In this document: positions 17,562 through 28,827 of the stretch, one piece after another
Layout: each line of letters starts with the position of its first letter
Numbering within the stretch: the first letter of the stretch is position 1
DNA from: Microbacterium oleivorans
GTDB taxonomy: Bacteria > Actinomycetota > Actinomycetes > Actinomycetales > Microbacteriaceae
Reading direction: 5' to 3'
Assembly: GCF_001691565.1 (NCBI RefSeq)
Contig: NZ_MAYO01000003.1
Location: 1,340,766 to 1,404,765, forward strand
DNA: 64,000 nucleotides
Translations under genes and position numbers: made by a program
Notes under the pieces: model-generated
Told to the model about the DNA's origin: nothing
What the model saw: the letters and a program-made list of their open reading frames with translations, nothing else
Databases searched by the model: none

Positions 17562-18155
17562 TCAGACGGCGCGACGGCCCTCGAACGCACGGCCGAGGGT
17601 GACCTCGTCGGCGTACTCCAGGTCGCCGCCGACCGGCAGCCCCGAGGCGAGCCGGGTGACGCTGATCTCGAGCGTCCTGAGGAGGCGGCTGAGATACGTC
17701 GCCGTCGCCTCGCCTTCGAGGTTGGGGTTGGTCGCGAGGATGACCTCGGTCACGGTGCCGTCGGCGAGGCGCTGCATGAGCTGCGCGATCCGCAGGTCGT
17801 CGGGCCCGATGCCCGCCATGGGGCTGATCGAGCCGCCGAGCACGTGATAGAGCCCCCGGAACTCTCGAGTCCGTTCGATCGCCGAGACGTCTTTCGCGTC
17901 TTCGACGACGCAGATGAAGGTGCGATCGCGGCGAGGGTCGCGGCAGATGGAGCACTGGGTCTGCTCGGAGACGTTACCGCAGATCTCGCAGAACCTGACG
18001 CGCTCACGGAGCTCCGACAACAGCTGCGCCAGTCGGGACACGTCGAACGACGGGGTCTGCAGGATGTGGAACGCGATGCGCTGGGCCGACTTCGGGCCGA
18101 TGCCGGGAAGGCGCCCGAACTCGTCGATCAGGTCTTGGACGATGCCGTCGTACAT
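17562..18155 (-). CDS. recR: Recombination mediator RecR
   Basis: 197 aa, standard length. RecR acts with RecO (and RecF) to load RecA at gaps. The helix-hairpin-helix [17 protein letters not shown] lies at 15-31. A four-cysteine zinc site follows, [16 protein letters not shown] (residues 57-72), then the Toprim domain with [14 protein letters not shown] and the C-terminal ATYLSRLL and [23 protein letters not shown] (in parts) segments. The ATG is 3 nt after the dnaX stop, so it is in the dnaX transcript. The YbaB/EbfC gene normally found between dnaX and recR is absent. Confidence 0.97.
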   Translation of the reverse strand: MYDGIVQDLIDEFGRLPGIGPKSAQRIAFHILQTPSFDVSRLAQLLSELRERVRFCEICGNVSEQTQCSICRDPRRDRTFICVVEDAKDVSAIERTREFRGLYHVLGGSISPMAGIGPDDLRIAQLMQRLADGTVTEVILATNPNLEGEATATYLSRLLRTLEISVTRLASGLPVGGDLEYADEVTLGRAFEGRRAV

Positions 18156-18158
18156 GGG

Positions 18159-20248
<2,090 letters not shown>

Positions 20249-20255
<7 letters not shown>

Positions 20256-21211
20256 AACAGACTACGGCGTGGCACCGACATCCGATCCGGCGCCCGCCCC
20301 TCGACCGCGGCGGCGATCGCGTCGCGGTCGGCACCGGCCGCAAGCATCGCCGCCAGCAGGATGCGGGCCTGCCCCGGGCGCAGCGTCGGCGAGTGCAGCG
20401 CACCCGCGGCGGCGAGGTCGGCTCCGCCCCCTCCCCCGCCGTACGACGGGACGAGCAATCCCCGCGGCACGCGGCTCGACACGATGACCGGGATGCCGTC
20501 CGCCACCGCATCGCGCACCGCGGCGACGACCGTGGGGGTCGTGTTCCCCGACCCGAGCGCCTCGAGGACGATCCCGTCGGCACCGGCGGCGAGGCTCGCA
20601 CGCACGTGGATGTCGTCGGCGCCGGGCGGGAGCGCGACGACGTCGACCCGGACCGCGGAGACGTCGCCCGTCGCGTGCGGGGGCGTCGCGGCATCCCGTC
20701 GCGCATGACCGAAGGCGTCGGCGCGGTCCGTCGTCAGCTTCGAGAGCCCCCAGGTGGAGAGGATCCGCCCGCCGAAGGCGACCCATACGCCGGGAACGGC
20801 GGCGCGGGTCGCCGCCAGCGCGACGCGGATGTTGTCGGGACCGTCCGAGGCCGGGTCGTCGGCGGTGAACTGCGCGCCGGTGAAGACGACGGGGACCCGT
20901 GGGTCGCCGACCTGGATCGCCGCGAGCAGCGAAGTCTCCTCGAGGGAGTCCGTCCCGTGCAGGACGAGGACGCCGCGCACGGCGTCGTCGGCGACGGCGA
21001 CGGCCACCGCGTCGACGATGTGCTGCATATCCGCGAGGGTGAAGGTCGCCGAGTCGGCGGCGAGCGCGTCCACGACCCGGACGTCGTCATCGGGAGCGAG
21101 CCCGTGGAGCAGAGCGCCCCCGCCGAGGACGGGAGCGCTCGATCCGTCCGGCGACCGGCGGCTCGCGATGGTGCCGCCGGTCGCGATGACGACCAGGTGC
21201 TGTGCGCTCAC
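20249..21211 (-). CDS. ansA: L-asparaginase, type I/II fold
   Basis: 320 aa. Hydrolyses asparagine to aspartate and ammonia. The N-terminal VVIATGGTIAS holds the first catalytic threonine (Thr14 in the TGGTI box), and VLVLHGTDSLEETSLLA near residue 84 holds the second Thr-Asp pair. VVFTGAQFTADDPASDGPDN is the usual downstream motif. No signal peptide, so the enzyme is cytoplasmic. The GTG start overlaps the stop of the permease gene (GTGA), so it is co-translated with the transporter. The product is the substrate of the aspartase encoded divergently upstream. Confidence 0.92.
20259..20264 (-). promoter_or_regulatory. -10 box TAGTCT of dnaX, leaderless
   Basis: On the minus strand TAGTCT is followed by 6 nt and the GTG at 20252. 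The box lies inside the last codons of the asparaginase gene. Confidence 0.5.
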
Positions 21212-22710
21212 GCGCCGCCCTCGTCGGTGCGCTGGAGCGCGGCGATCGTTCCGGTCTGCTCGGCCGCCAGCGACCGGATGCGGTCACGCAGCAGGAACCA
21301 CCCGCCGATGAGCGCCGGCACGATGACGATGAGCGATCCGACGGTGAACGTGCCGATCGGGAAGTCCAGCGCCATGAGGACGATGACCGAGGCGAGGAAC
21401 ACGAGCGTGATCCATCCGGTCCAGGGCGCCCCCGGCATCCGGAACGAGGGGCGCTCCATCACACCGGCGCTCGCCAGCCGCTGCAACTTGATCTGGCAGA
21501 GGATGATGACGCCCCAGGCGCTGATGATGCCGAGCGCCGACACGTTCAGGGCGATCTCGAACGCCTGCGACGGCACGACCGCGTTCAGTACGACCCCGAG
21601 CAGGGTCACGGCCGCGGTGACCGCGATGCCCATGTAGGGCACGCCGGCGCGGTTCATGCGCATGAGCGGTGCGGGAGCCGAGCCCGTGACGGCCATGGAG
21701 TGGAGGATGCGGCCGGTCGAGTACAGCCCCGCGTTCAGCGACGAGACCACGGCGGTGAGGACGACGAGGTTCATGATGACGTCGGCCCCTTCGACGCCGA
21801 TGGAGCCGAAGAAGGTCACGAAGGGGCTCTCGCCGGACTTGTAGCTCGTGAACGGCATGAGGAGCGTGAACAGCAGCACCGAGCCGACGTAGAAGACCGC
21901 GAGGCGGAACACGACGGCGCGGATCGCCTTCGGCATGATCGTGCGCGCGTTCTCGGTCTCGCCCGCGGCCGTGCCGACGAGTTCGATCGACGCGTAGGCG
22001 AAGACGACGCCCTGCACGACGATGAGGGCGGGCAGGATGCCGTTGGGGAAGACACCGCCGTTGTCGGCGATCAGGTGGAAGCCGGGAGCGGTCCCGGCGA
22101 CGGGGGTGCCGGTCACGACGAAGAAGATGCCGACGACGAGGAAGGTCACGAGCGCGGCGACCTTGATGATCGCGAACCAGAACTCGAGCTCGCCGAAGAC
22201 CTTGACCGACAGCAGGTTCATGGCGAGGACGAGGACCAGTGCGACGAGGGCGAACACCCACTGCGGGATGCCGGCGAGCACCGGCACGTACTGCTTGAAG
22301 AAGTTCATGTAGAGCGCGACGGCGGTGACGTCGGCGACCGAGGTCATGGCCCAGTTGAGCCAGTACATCCAGCCGGCGGCGAAGGCCATCTTCTCGCCGT
22401 AGAACTCCCGGGCGTAGGAGACGAACGAGCCCGTCGACGGGCGGTGGAGGATCAGCTCGCCGAGCGCGCGCATCACGAGGAAGGCGAAGACGGCGCAGAC
22501 CGCGTAGACGAGGACGAGAGCGGGGCCCGCCGTCGCCAGCCGCCCGCCGGCCCCCATGAACAGGCCCGTGCCGATCGCACCGCCGATGGCGATCATCTGA
22601 ATCTGACGCGGCCGGAGGCCCTTGTGGAAGCCCGCGCCTTCGGCCTGCGCGATCGAGGCCGTACGGAGCATCGCGGCATCCGTCTTCGAGGAGGTGGACT
22701 CCGTCGTCAT
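21208..22710 (-). CDS. ansP: Amino acid permease, AnsP/GabP-like (asparagine uptake)
   Basis: 500 aa APC-superfamily transporter with 12 predicted membrane segments. The first helix carries MIAIGGAIGTGLFMGAGG, then GPALVLVYAVCAVFAFLVMRALGEL and STGSFVSYAREFYG, all marks of the amino acid transporter (AAT) branch that includes AnsP, GabP and CycA. The gene overlaps the asparaginase gene by 4 nt and is divergent from the aspartase gene, which makes asparagine (or aspartate) the likely substrate. A weak purine box precedes the ATG. Two candidate GntR operators lie in the 174-nt region upstream. Confidence 0.88.
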   Translation of the reverse strand: MTTESTSSKTDAAMLRTASIAQAEGAGFHKGLRPRQIQMIAIGGAIGTGLFMGAGGRLATAGPALVLVYAVCAVFAFLVMRALGELILHRPSTGSFVSYAREFYGEKMAFAAGWMYWLNWAMTSVADVTAVALYMNFFKQYVPVLAGIPQWVFALVALVLVLAMNLLSVKVFGELEFWFAIIKVAALVTFLVVGIFFVVTGTPVAGTAPGFHLIADNGGVFPNGILPALIVVQGVVFAYASIELVGTAAGETENARTIMPKAIRAVVFRLAVFYVGSVLLFTLLMPFTSYKSGESPFVTFFGSIGVEGADVIMNLVVLTAVVSSLNAGLYSTGRILHSMAVTGSAPAPLMRMNRAGVPYMGIAVTAAVTLLGVVLNAVVPSQAFEIALNVSALGIISAWGVIILCQIKLQRLASAGVMERPSFRMPGAPWTGWITLVFLASVIVLMALDFPIGTFTVGSLIVIVPALIGGWFLLRDRIRSLAAEQTGTIAALQRTDEGGA

Positions 22711-22760
22711 GGGTTCTCGCTTTCGTTGCCGCGCGGCATCGTCGCCGCCCGGGATGTGAT

Positions 22761-22775
22761 ATCTGCCTTACAGGT
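22761..22775. promoter_or_regulatory. Candidate GntR/FadR-type operator 1
   Basis: ATCTGCCTTACAGGT in the ansP-aspA divergent region, an imperfect inverted repeat (ATCTG/CAGGT). It matches 10 of 13 defined positions of the FadR-subfamily pattern ATnTGTCnGACAnAT. The same sequence recurs at 22837-22851. Confidence 0.55.
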
Positions 22776-22836
22776 TCGGGAACACTGAACACCCGGATTC
22801 CGCTCGAGTCAAGTTCCGGTCGCAAAGAAATCGGAA

Positions 22837-22851
22837 ATCTGTCTGATAGGT
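22837..22851. promoter_or_regulatory. Candidate GntR/FadR-type operator 2
   Basis: ATCTGTCTGATAGGT, matching 11 of 13 positions of ATnTGTCnGACAnAT. It lies 34 nt before the aspA start codon, where bound protein would block transcription. Fifteen of 20 bases are identical to the region around operator 1. Confidence 0.6.
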
Positions 22852-22884
22852 TTGCGCCGTTCGCCCCTCGAGGAAGAGACCGAC

Positions 22885-24288
22885 ATGACGATGACGCGCA
22901 CCGAACACGATCTGCTCGGCCCCGCAGAGATCCCCGCCGACGCGTACTGGGGTGTGCACACCTCCCGAGCCCGCGACAACTTCCCTGTGACGGGCGTCCC
23001 GATCGGCACGTACCCGTTCCTGCTGCGGGGTCTCGCGTTCGTCAAGGAGGCGGCCGCCCTCGCCAACCGGGATCTCGGCCTCTTGGACCCGGCACGCGCC
23101 GACGCCATCGCGACGGCCTGCCGCGAGATCCGGGGCGGTGCCCTCGCGGACCAGTTCGTCGTCGACGTGATCCAGGGCGGCGCCGGGACCTCGACGAACA
23201 TGAACGCGAACGAGGTCATCGCCAACCGCGCCCTCGAGATCCTCGGGCACGCCAAGGGCGAGTACGCCCACCTCCACCCCAACGATCACGTGAACCTCAG
23301 CCAGTCGACCAACGACGCCTACCCCACGGCCATCGACGTCGCGCTCGTCGAAGGCGTCGACGGACTGGATGCCGCGATGGGCGTCCTCCACGACGCGTTC
23401 GCGGCCAAGGCCGCCGAGTTCGGCGGGTACGTCAAGATCGGGCGCACGCAGTTGCAGGATGCCGTCCCGATGACGCTCGGCCAGGAGTTCGGCGCGTTCG
23501 CGGTCATGCTCGACGAGGACCGGCTGCGCCTGCGCGAGTCGGCCCGGCTGCTGCTCGAGGTCAACCTGGGCGCGACCGCCATCGGCACGGGGCTCAATGC
23601 GCCGGCCGGCTACGGACCGCTCGCCGTCTCGCACCTCGCCGCGCTCACCGGCCGCTCGTTCACCCCCGCGACCGATCTCGTCGAAGCGACGCAGGACCCG
23701 GGCGCCTTCGTGCATCTGTCGGGCATGCTCAAGCGCATCGCCGTCAAGCTCTCGAAGACGTGCAACGACCTGCGGCTGCTGTCGTCGGGTCCGCGCGCGG
23801 GCCTCGGCGAGATCACGTTGCCCGCACTCCAAGCCGGATCGAGCATCATGCCAGGGAAGGTGAATCCCGTCATCCCCGAGATGGTGACGCAGGTCGCCTA
23901 CACGGTGATCGCCGACGACCTCGCCGTCACCCTCGCCGCCGAGGCTGGCCAGCTGCAGCTCAACGCCTTCGAGCCGGTCATCGTCCGCGCCCTCTCGCAG
24001 AGCATCGCGCACCTGACCGCCGCGTGCCGCCTGCTCGCCGAGCGGTGCGTCACCGGCATCCAGGCCCGTCCCGATGTGATGGCCGCACGCGTCTCCGACT
24101 CGATCGGGCTGGCGACCGCGCTGAACCCGCTCATCGGGTACCGCGCGGCGACCGAGGTCGCCGGCGAGGCGTTGCGCTCGGGTCGCTCGGTTCCCGACGT
24201 CGTGCTCGAACGGGGCCTGCTCGACCCGGCCGAGCTCGCGGCGGCGCTCAGTCCCGAGAAGCTGGTCCCTACGGCGTCAGCGGGCTGA
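22885..24288 (+). CDS. aspA: Aspartate ammonia-lyase (aspartase)
   Basis: 467 aa, the normal length. Deaminates aspartate to fumarate and ammonia. The sequence begins MTMTRTEHDLLG and shows the typical RIEHDLLG-like opening, GAGTSTNMNANEVIANRA, HPNDHVNLSQSTNDAYPTA, GRTQLQDAVPMTLGQEF and the SS-loop signature GSSIMPGKVNPV near residue 318, which distinguishes aspartase/fumarase members. The purine-rich GAGGAAGAG box fixes the start at 22885; an upstream ATG at 22852 would lie in the operator region. Together with the permease and asparaginase this takes asparagine to the TCA cycle. Its 3' end overlaps the regulator gene on the other strand by 20 nt. Confidence 0.96.
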   Translation: MTMTRTEHDLLGPAEIPADAYWGVHTSRARDNFPVTGVPIGTYPFLLRGLAFVKEAAALANRDLGLLDPARADAIATACREIRGGALADQFVVDVIQGGAGTSTNMNANEVIANRALEILGHAKGEYAHLHPNDHVNLSQSTNDAYPTAIDVALVEGVDGLDAAMGVLHDAFAAKAAEFGGYVKIGRTQLQDAVPMTLGQEFGAFAVMLDEDRLRLRESARLLLEVNLGATAIGTGLNAPAGYGPLAVSHLAALTGRSFTPATDLVEATQDPGAFVHLSGMLKRIAVKLSKTCNDLRLLSSGPRAGLGEITLPALQAGSSIMPGKVNPVIPEMVTQVAYTVIADDLAVTLAAEAGQLQLNAFEPVIVRALSQSIAHLTAACRLLAERCVTGIQARPDVMAARVSDSIGLATALNPLIGYRAATEVAGEALRSGRSVPDVVLERGLLDPAELAAALSPEKLVPTASAG

Positions 24289-24937
24289 CGACGCGCTCGA
24301 CGGCGCCGAGGTGCGCACGCATGGCCTCACGCGCCTCGATCGCCGACCCCAGGCCGATCGCTTCGGCGATGGCGCGGTGCTCGCGGGACGACGGTTCCCG
24401 GCGGTGGGCGATGAGGTTGACGACGCCCGACTGGTGGCTGAGGGCGTCGCGGATGTCGCCGACCGCTCGCGCGAACACCGCGTTGCCGGATGCCTCGGCC
24501 ACGAGCACGTGGAAGCGCGAGTCGAGCTCGACCCACTCGGTCGGGTCGGTTGTGGCATCCATGCGATCGCAGAGGGCGACGAGGTCGGCACGCTGCTGCT
24601 CGGTCCGGCGTTCGGCGGCCAGGCCTGCCGCGGGGACCTCGATGTGCGGACGGGCCTCGCTGAGGTCGCGCGGGGAGAATCCGCCGTAGCCGAGGGCGAG
24701 CGCCGGCCGATCGGAGGCGACGTAGGTCCCGCTGCCGGTACGGGTACGGGTCAGGCCGAGTGCCTGCAACGAGCGGAGCGCTTCGCGCACGCTCGGACGG
24801 CTGACCCCGTACTGCTCGGCGAGCGCGGCCTCGGAGGGCAGCCGGTCCCCCACGCCCAGGCGGCCCGCCACGATGTCCTCGCGGAGACCGTCGAAGACGC
24901 CGTCGGCGGCGCGGGCGCCGACGGACGGCGCGCTCAT
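24269..24937 (-). CDS. GntR-family (FadR/FCD) transcriptional regulator
   Basis: 222 aa. A winged helix at residues 12-75 reads GLREDIVAGRLGVGDRLPSE (split), LAEQYGVSRPSVREALRSLQALGL and TRTGSGTYVAS, the GntR signature. The helical FCD domain follows with the metal-site residues Asp and His in ELDSRFHVLVAEASGN, then HQSGVVNLIAHRREPSSREHRAIAEAI. FCD regulators respond to carboxylic or amino acids. Its position at the aspA end suggests control by aspartate, asparagine or fumarate of the divergent ansP and aspA promoters. GGGGAG lies 5 nt before the ATG. Confidence 0.92.
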   Translation of the reverse strand: MSAPSVGARAADGVFDGLREDIVAGRLGVGDRLPSEAALAEQYGVSRPSVREALRSLQALGLTRTRTGSGTYVASDRPALALGYGGFSPRDLSEARPHIEVPAAGLAAERRTEQQRADLVALCDRMDATTDPTEWVELDSRFHVLVAEASGNAVFARAVGDIRDALSHQSGVVNLIAHRREPSSREHRAIAEAIGLGSAIEAREAMRAHLGAVERVVSPLTP

Positions 24938-25049
24938 CGAGCTCCCCCGGTCCGCCTCGTCACGCTTGCCATCCGGTCAGCCTAACGGGCGTGCGGCCGG
25001 GCCGGTCGAGCCGGGGAACACCGCCCCCGCGCTCGGCGTTGCAACGACC

Positions 25050-26147
25050 ATGTCCCCCGCGCCCGTCGACGTTCTCGTCATCGGTGCCGGGCAGGCGGGC
25101 CTCAGTGCCGCGTATCACCTCCGTCGCCGCGGCTTCGTCCCTCTCGGCGACGCGGGCGGCTCCGCGACCTTCGTCGTGCTCGACGCCGAGTCCGAGCCCG
25201 GCGGGGCGTGGCAGCACCGCTGGCCGACCCTGCGCATGGGAACGGTGAACGGGATCCACGAACTGCCGGGCTACGCGGTGCCGCCGGCCGATCCGCGCGC
25301 CCCCAGCCGGGAGGTGCTGCCGGCCTACTTCGCCGCGTACGAGGACCGGTACGACCTGCGCGTGCGCCGCCCCGTCCGCGTCCGCGCCGTCGCCCGCGCC
25401 GATGACGATCCGCGCGGGCCGCTGACCGTCGAGGCGGAGGATGCCGACGGGACGGTCTCGTGGTCGGCACGGTACGTCATCAACGCGACCGGAACGTGGC
25501 GGAAGCCGTTCTGGCCCACCTACCCCGGTCAGCGCTCGTTCGCAGGGCGCCAGTTGCATGTGCACGACTACCGGTCCGCCGAGGAGTTCCGCGGTCGGCG
25601 CGTCGTCATCGTGGGCGCCGGGGTCTCCGCCGTCCAGCTGCTCGACGAGATCTCGCGGGTGACCGACACGTTCTGGGTGTCGCGCACGGAGCCCCAATGG
25701 GACGCGACCGGCTTCGACACCGCCGCCCGCATCCAGGCCATCGCAGGCGTCGAGGAACGCGTGCGCCAGGGGCTCCCGCCCGGCAGCGTCGTCTCGGTCA
25801 CCGGCGCGCATTGGTCGCCCTGGGCGGAGGCCGCGGAGGACCGCGGCGCACTCGTCTGGCACCCGATGTTCTCCGCCGTCGAAGCGGACGGCGTACGTAT
25901 GCCGGACGGCACGCTCGAACGCGCGGATGTCATCCTCTGGGCCACCGGTTTCCGCGCCGACATCGCGCACCTCGCGCCGCTGCGGCTGCGCACGACCGCC
26001 GGCGGGGTCCGCGTGCGCGACACCCGCGCGATCGACGAGCCGCGCCTGTTCCTGATCGGGTACGGCCCGTCGCAATCCACGGTCGGCGCCAACCGCGCCG
26101 GACGCGACGCGGTACGCGTGATCGTCCGCGATCGCGCCGCCGGCTGA
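25050..26147 (+). CDS. FAD/NAD(P)-dependent oxidoreductase, flavin monooxygenase-like
   Basis: 365 aa. The first Rossmann motif VLVIGAGQAGLSAAYHL binds FAD, and VVIVGAGVSAVQLLDEI (GxGxSA) near residue 190 binds NADPH. VINATGTWRKPFWPTYPG and ILWATGFRADIAHLAPL are the ATG motifs of class B monooxygenases and related CzcO/ArsO-like proteins. The FxGxxxHxxxW fingerprint appears only partly (FAGRQLHVHDYRS), so Baeyer-Villiger activity should not be assumed. No ribosome binding site or -10 box is seen before the ATG. The gene ends 2 nt from the convergent GH65 gene. Substrate unknown. Confidence 0.85.
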   Translation: MSPAPVDVLVIGAGQAGLSAAYHLRRRGFVPLGDAGGSATFVVLDAESEPGGAWQHRWPTLRMGTVNGIHELPGYAVPPADPRAPSREVLPAYFAAYEDRYDLRVRRPVRVRAVARADDDPRGPLTVEAEDADGTVSWSARYVINATGTWRKPFWPTYPGQRSFAGRQLHVHDYRSAEEFRGRRVVIVGAGVSAVQLLDEISRVTDTFWVSRTEPQWDATGFDTAARIQAIAGVEERVRQGLPPGSVVSVTGAHWSPWAEAAEDRGALVWHPMFSAVEADGVRMPDGTLERADVILWATGFRADIAHLAPLRLRTTAGGVRVRDTRAIDEPRLFLIGYGPSQSTVGANRAGRDAVRVIVRDRAAG

Positions 26148-26149
26148 GC

Positions 26150-28768
26150 TCAGACGCGCGCCGTGGCGTCCCCGGCATCGATGGTCGGGATCTGCTGCGT
26201 GCGCGTGTCGGGCTCTTCCCGAGCCTCTTCCGCGGCATCCGACGATGTCGTGTCCGCCGTGACGACCGGTACCGTGCCGGTGTGCACGGGAACGGAGGTC
26301 GCCGCCGTCGCGTCCGGAACCGAGGCGGACAGGAGTGTGCCGTCCTCGCGGAGCTGCTCGCCGATCTGCTGCAGCGTGGGCCGGCCCGGGATGACGGGGC
26401 CCTGGCCCTCGAGCGGCACGGTCACCGTCTCTCCGCCCATGACCGTGTACCCGGCGCCGCGGACCGTGAAGGACACGGCGTCGCCGTCACCGGCGCTGAC
26501 GGTCATCTCGTCGCGGCGGACGGTGATCCGCAGACGCGTGCCGTGCCAGTGCAGCGTGTACGACAGCGACGGCCAGTCCACCGGTAGACGCGGATCGAAG
26601 GTCAGCGCACCGCGGTGGTCCCGCATGCCGCCGAAGCCCGCGACGAGCGCGGTCCAGACACCGCCCGCGGAGGCGACGTGCACGCCGTCCGACGCGTTCT
26701 CGTGCAGATCCCCGAGGTCGACGAAGGCCGACTCGCGGAAGTACTCCAGCGCGAGGTCCTGGTAGCCGACCTCCGCCGCCAGGATCGCCTGGACGACGGC
26801 GGACAGCGTCGAATCGCCCGTCGTCAGGGCGTCGTAGTACTCGAAGTCGGCGAGCTTCTCGGCGGGCGTGAACTGGTTGCCCTGCAGGAACAACGCCAGC
26901 ACGACATCGGCCTGCTTGAGCACCTGGTAGCGGTAGATGACGAGCGGGTGGAAGTGCAGCAGCAGGGGGCGCTGCTCCGCCGGGGTGTTCTCGAGATCCC
27001 ACACCTCACGCTCGAGGAACACGGCATCCTGCGGGTGGATGCCGAGAGCCTCGCTGTAGGGGATGTGCATGGCCTCGCCGGCGCTCTGCCACGCGAGCGG
27101 CTCGGCTTCGTCGAGGTCCAGCCGCTCGACCATGGCTCGGTAGGCCTCCGGCTGATCGATGGCCATCTCGCGGACGACGCGCGCCGCGTACCGGAGGTTG
27201 TAACGCGCCATGACGTTCGTGAAGAGGTTGTCGTTGACGACCGTCGTGTATTCGTCGGGACCCGTCACCCCGTGGATGTGGAAGCTCTCGGGCTCGCCGG
27301 TCTCGGTGAAGCGCCAGAAGCCGAGCGTCGCCCACAGACGCGCCGTCTCGACGAGGATGTCGACGCCCTCGCGGTACAGGAAATCGGTGTCGCCCGTCGC
27401 GCGCACGTACTTGCCGAGGGCGAAGGCGATGTCGGCGTTGATGTGGTACTGGGCGGTGCCCGCGGCGTAGTAGGCCGAGGCCTCCTCGCCGTTGATCGTC
27501 CGCCAGGGGAACAGGGCGCCCGCCTCGTTCAGCTGCCCCGCGCGCTTGCGAGCCGCGGGGAGCATGAGGTAGCGCATGCGGAGCGCGTTCCGCGCCCAGA
27601 GGGGCGTCGTGTACGCGAGGAACGGGAGGACGTAGACCTCGGTGTCCCAGAAGTAGTGGCCGCTGTAGCCGGAACCGGTGACACCCTTCGCGGGCACGCC
27701 GAGCGAATCGGCACGGGCGGCCGCCTGGGCGAGCTGGTACAGGCACCAGCGCGTCGCCTGCTGCAGGTCGTCGTGCCCCGCGATGACGACGTCCGAGCGC
27801 TCCCAGAACGCCGAGATCCACGCCTCCTGACGGTCGAACAGGTTCTGGATGCCTTCGTGCTCGACCCGGTCGAGGGTGCGCCGGCCGCGCTCGACGAGCT
27901 CGCGGGCGGGGACCCCGCGGGACGTGTGGTAGGCGACGGCCTTCGTGATCGTGACGGGCACGCCCTGACGGGCCTGCACCCGGAACACGTTCTTGGCGAT
28001 GTCCGGCTCGATGAGCACCCGGGAGGAGTACTCGTTCTCGGTCTCGACGAGGTGATCGGCGACGACGGCGACAGTCATGCCGGACTCCGTCACCTTGTAC
28101 GACAGGGCGGATCGATCACCGTCCTGCCAGTACTCCTCGGGCTGCAGCACACGGCCGTTGAACCCGTCGGCCTTGCGCGGGTCGAACCCCGCCTCGGCCT
28201 TCGCGCCGTGCGCGGCGCCGCCGTAGACGTCCTGGCCGTCTTGACGGTTGATCAGCTGGCAGCTGACCGTGACGGGGGCGTCGGCGTTGAGGACGGTCAC
28301 GGAGATCCGCATGACAGCGACGTGCCGCTCCTCGAACGAGACCAGGCGCTCGTAGTCGATGACGACGTCCTTGCCGCTCGGCGTCATCCAGCGGACGTGA
28401 CGCGTCTGGACACCGCGACGCATGTCGAGGGCGCGCTCGTACTCGCGGAGGTCGGCGATGTCGAGGGAGAGCGGCTCGTCGTCGACGTAGACGCGCATGA
28501 CCTTGCTGTCCGGTGCGTTGATGATCGTCTGCCCCACCTCGGCGAACCCGAAGGCGCGCTCGGCGTGCCGAATGGGGAACACCTCGTGGAACCCGTTGAG
28601 GAACGTGCCGTGCTCGTGCGCGTGGCGCCCCTCGGGGTGATTGCCCCGCAGACCCAGGTAGCCGTTCCCCTCGGCGAAGATGGTCTCGGTGACGCCGGGA
28701 TCATCGAGCGAGAACGACGTCTCGACGAGACGCCACGGGTCCACGGGGAAGCGCTGACGATCGATCAT
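26150..28768 (-). CDS. Glycoside hydrolase family 65 disaccharide phosphorylase
   Basis: 872 aa, about 100 longer than most GH65 phosphorylases. Phosphorolyses an alpha-glucosyl disaccharide (maltose, trehalose, kojibiose or similar) to beta-glucose 1-phosphate and glucose. The N-terminal beta-sandwich opens ETSFSLDDPGVTETIF and GNGYLGLRGNHPEG. The (alpha/alpha)6 barrel holds YFWDTEVYVLPFL and HGVTGPDEYT with the general acid Glu506. The phosphate loop region is KQADVVLALFLQGNQF and TGDSTLSAVVQAILA. The extra C-terminal 75 residues are Thr/Ala/Asp-rich and disordered-looking. It is downstream of the beta-phosphoglucomutase-like gene, 59 nt apart, which fits use of beta-glucose 1-phosphate. 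Confidence 0.93.
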   Translation of the reverse strand: MIDRQRFPVDPWRLVETSFSLDDPGVTETIFAEGNGYLGLRGNHPEGRHAHEHGTFLNGFHEVFPIRHAERAFGFAEVGQTIINAPDSKVMRVYVDDEPLSLDIADLREYERALDMRRGVQTRHVRWMTPSGKDVVIDYERLVSFEERHVAVMRISVTVLNADAPVTVSCQLINRQDGQDVYGGAAHGAKAEAGFDPRKADGFNGRVLQPEEYWQDGDRSALSYKVTESGMTVAVVADHLVETENEYSSRVLIEPDIAKNVFRVQARQGVPVTITKAVAYHTSRGVPARELVERGRRTLDRVEHEGIQNLFDRQEAWISAFWERSDVVIAGHDDLQQATRWCLYQLAQAAARADSLGVPAKGVTGSGYSGHYFWDTEVYVLPFLAYTTPLWARNALRMRYLMLPAARKRAGQLNEAGALFPWRTINGEEASAYYAAGTAQYHINADIAFALGKYVRATGDTDFLYREGVDILVETARLWATLGFWRFTETGEPESFHIHGVTGPDEYTTVVNDNLFTNVMARYNLRYAARVVREMAIDQPEAYRAMVERLDLDEAEPLAWQSAGEAMHIPYSEALGIHPQDAVFLEREVWDLENTPAEQRPLLLHFHPLVIYRYQVLKQADVVLALFLQGNQFTPAEKLADFEYYDALTTGDSTLSAVVQAILAAEVGYQDLALEYFRESAFVDLGDLHENASDGVHVASAGGVWTALVAGFGGMRDHRGALTFDPRLPVDWPSLSYTLHWHGTRLRITVRRDEMTVSAGDGDAVSFTVRGAGYTVMGGETVTVPLEGQGPVIPGRPTLQQIGEQLREDGTLLSASVPDATAATSVPVHTGTVPVVTADTTSSDAAEEAREEPDTRTQQIPTIDAGDATARV

Positions 28769-28827
28769 GAAGGGTCCATTTCGGGAGACAGGACGAGGAG
28801 TGAACGGGCTGCGGGAGCTCTGACGCG

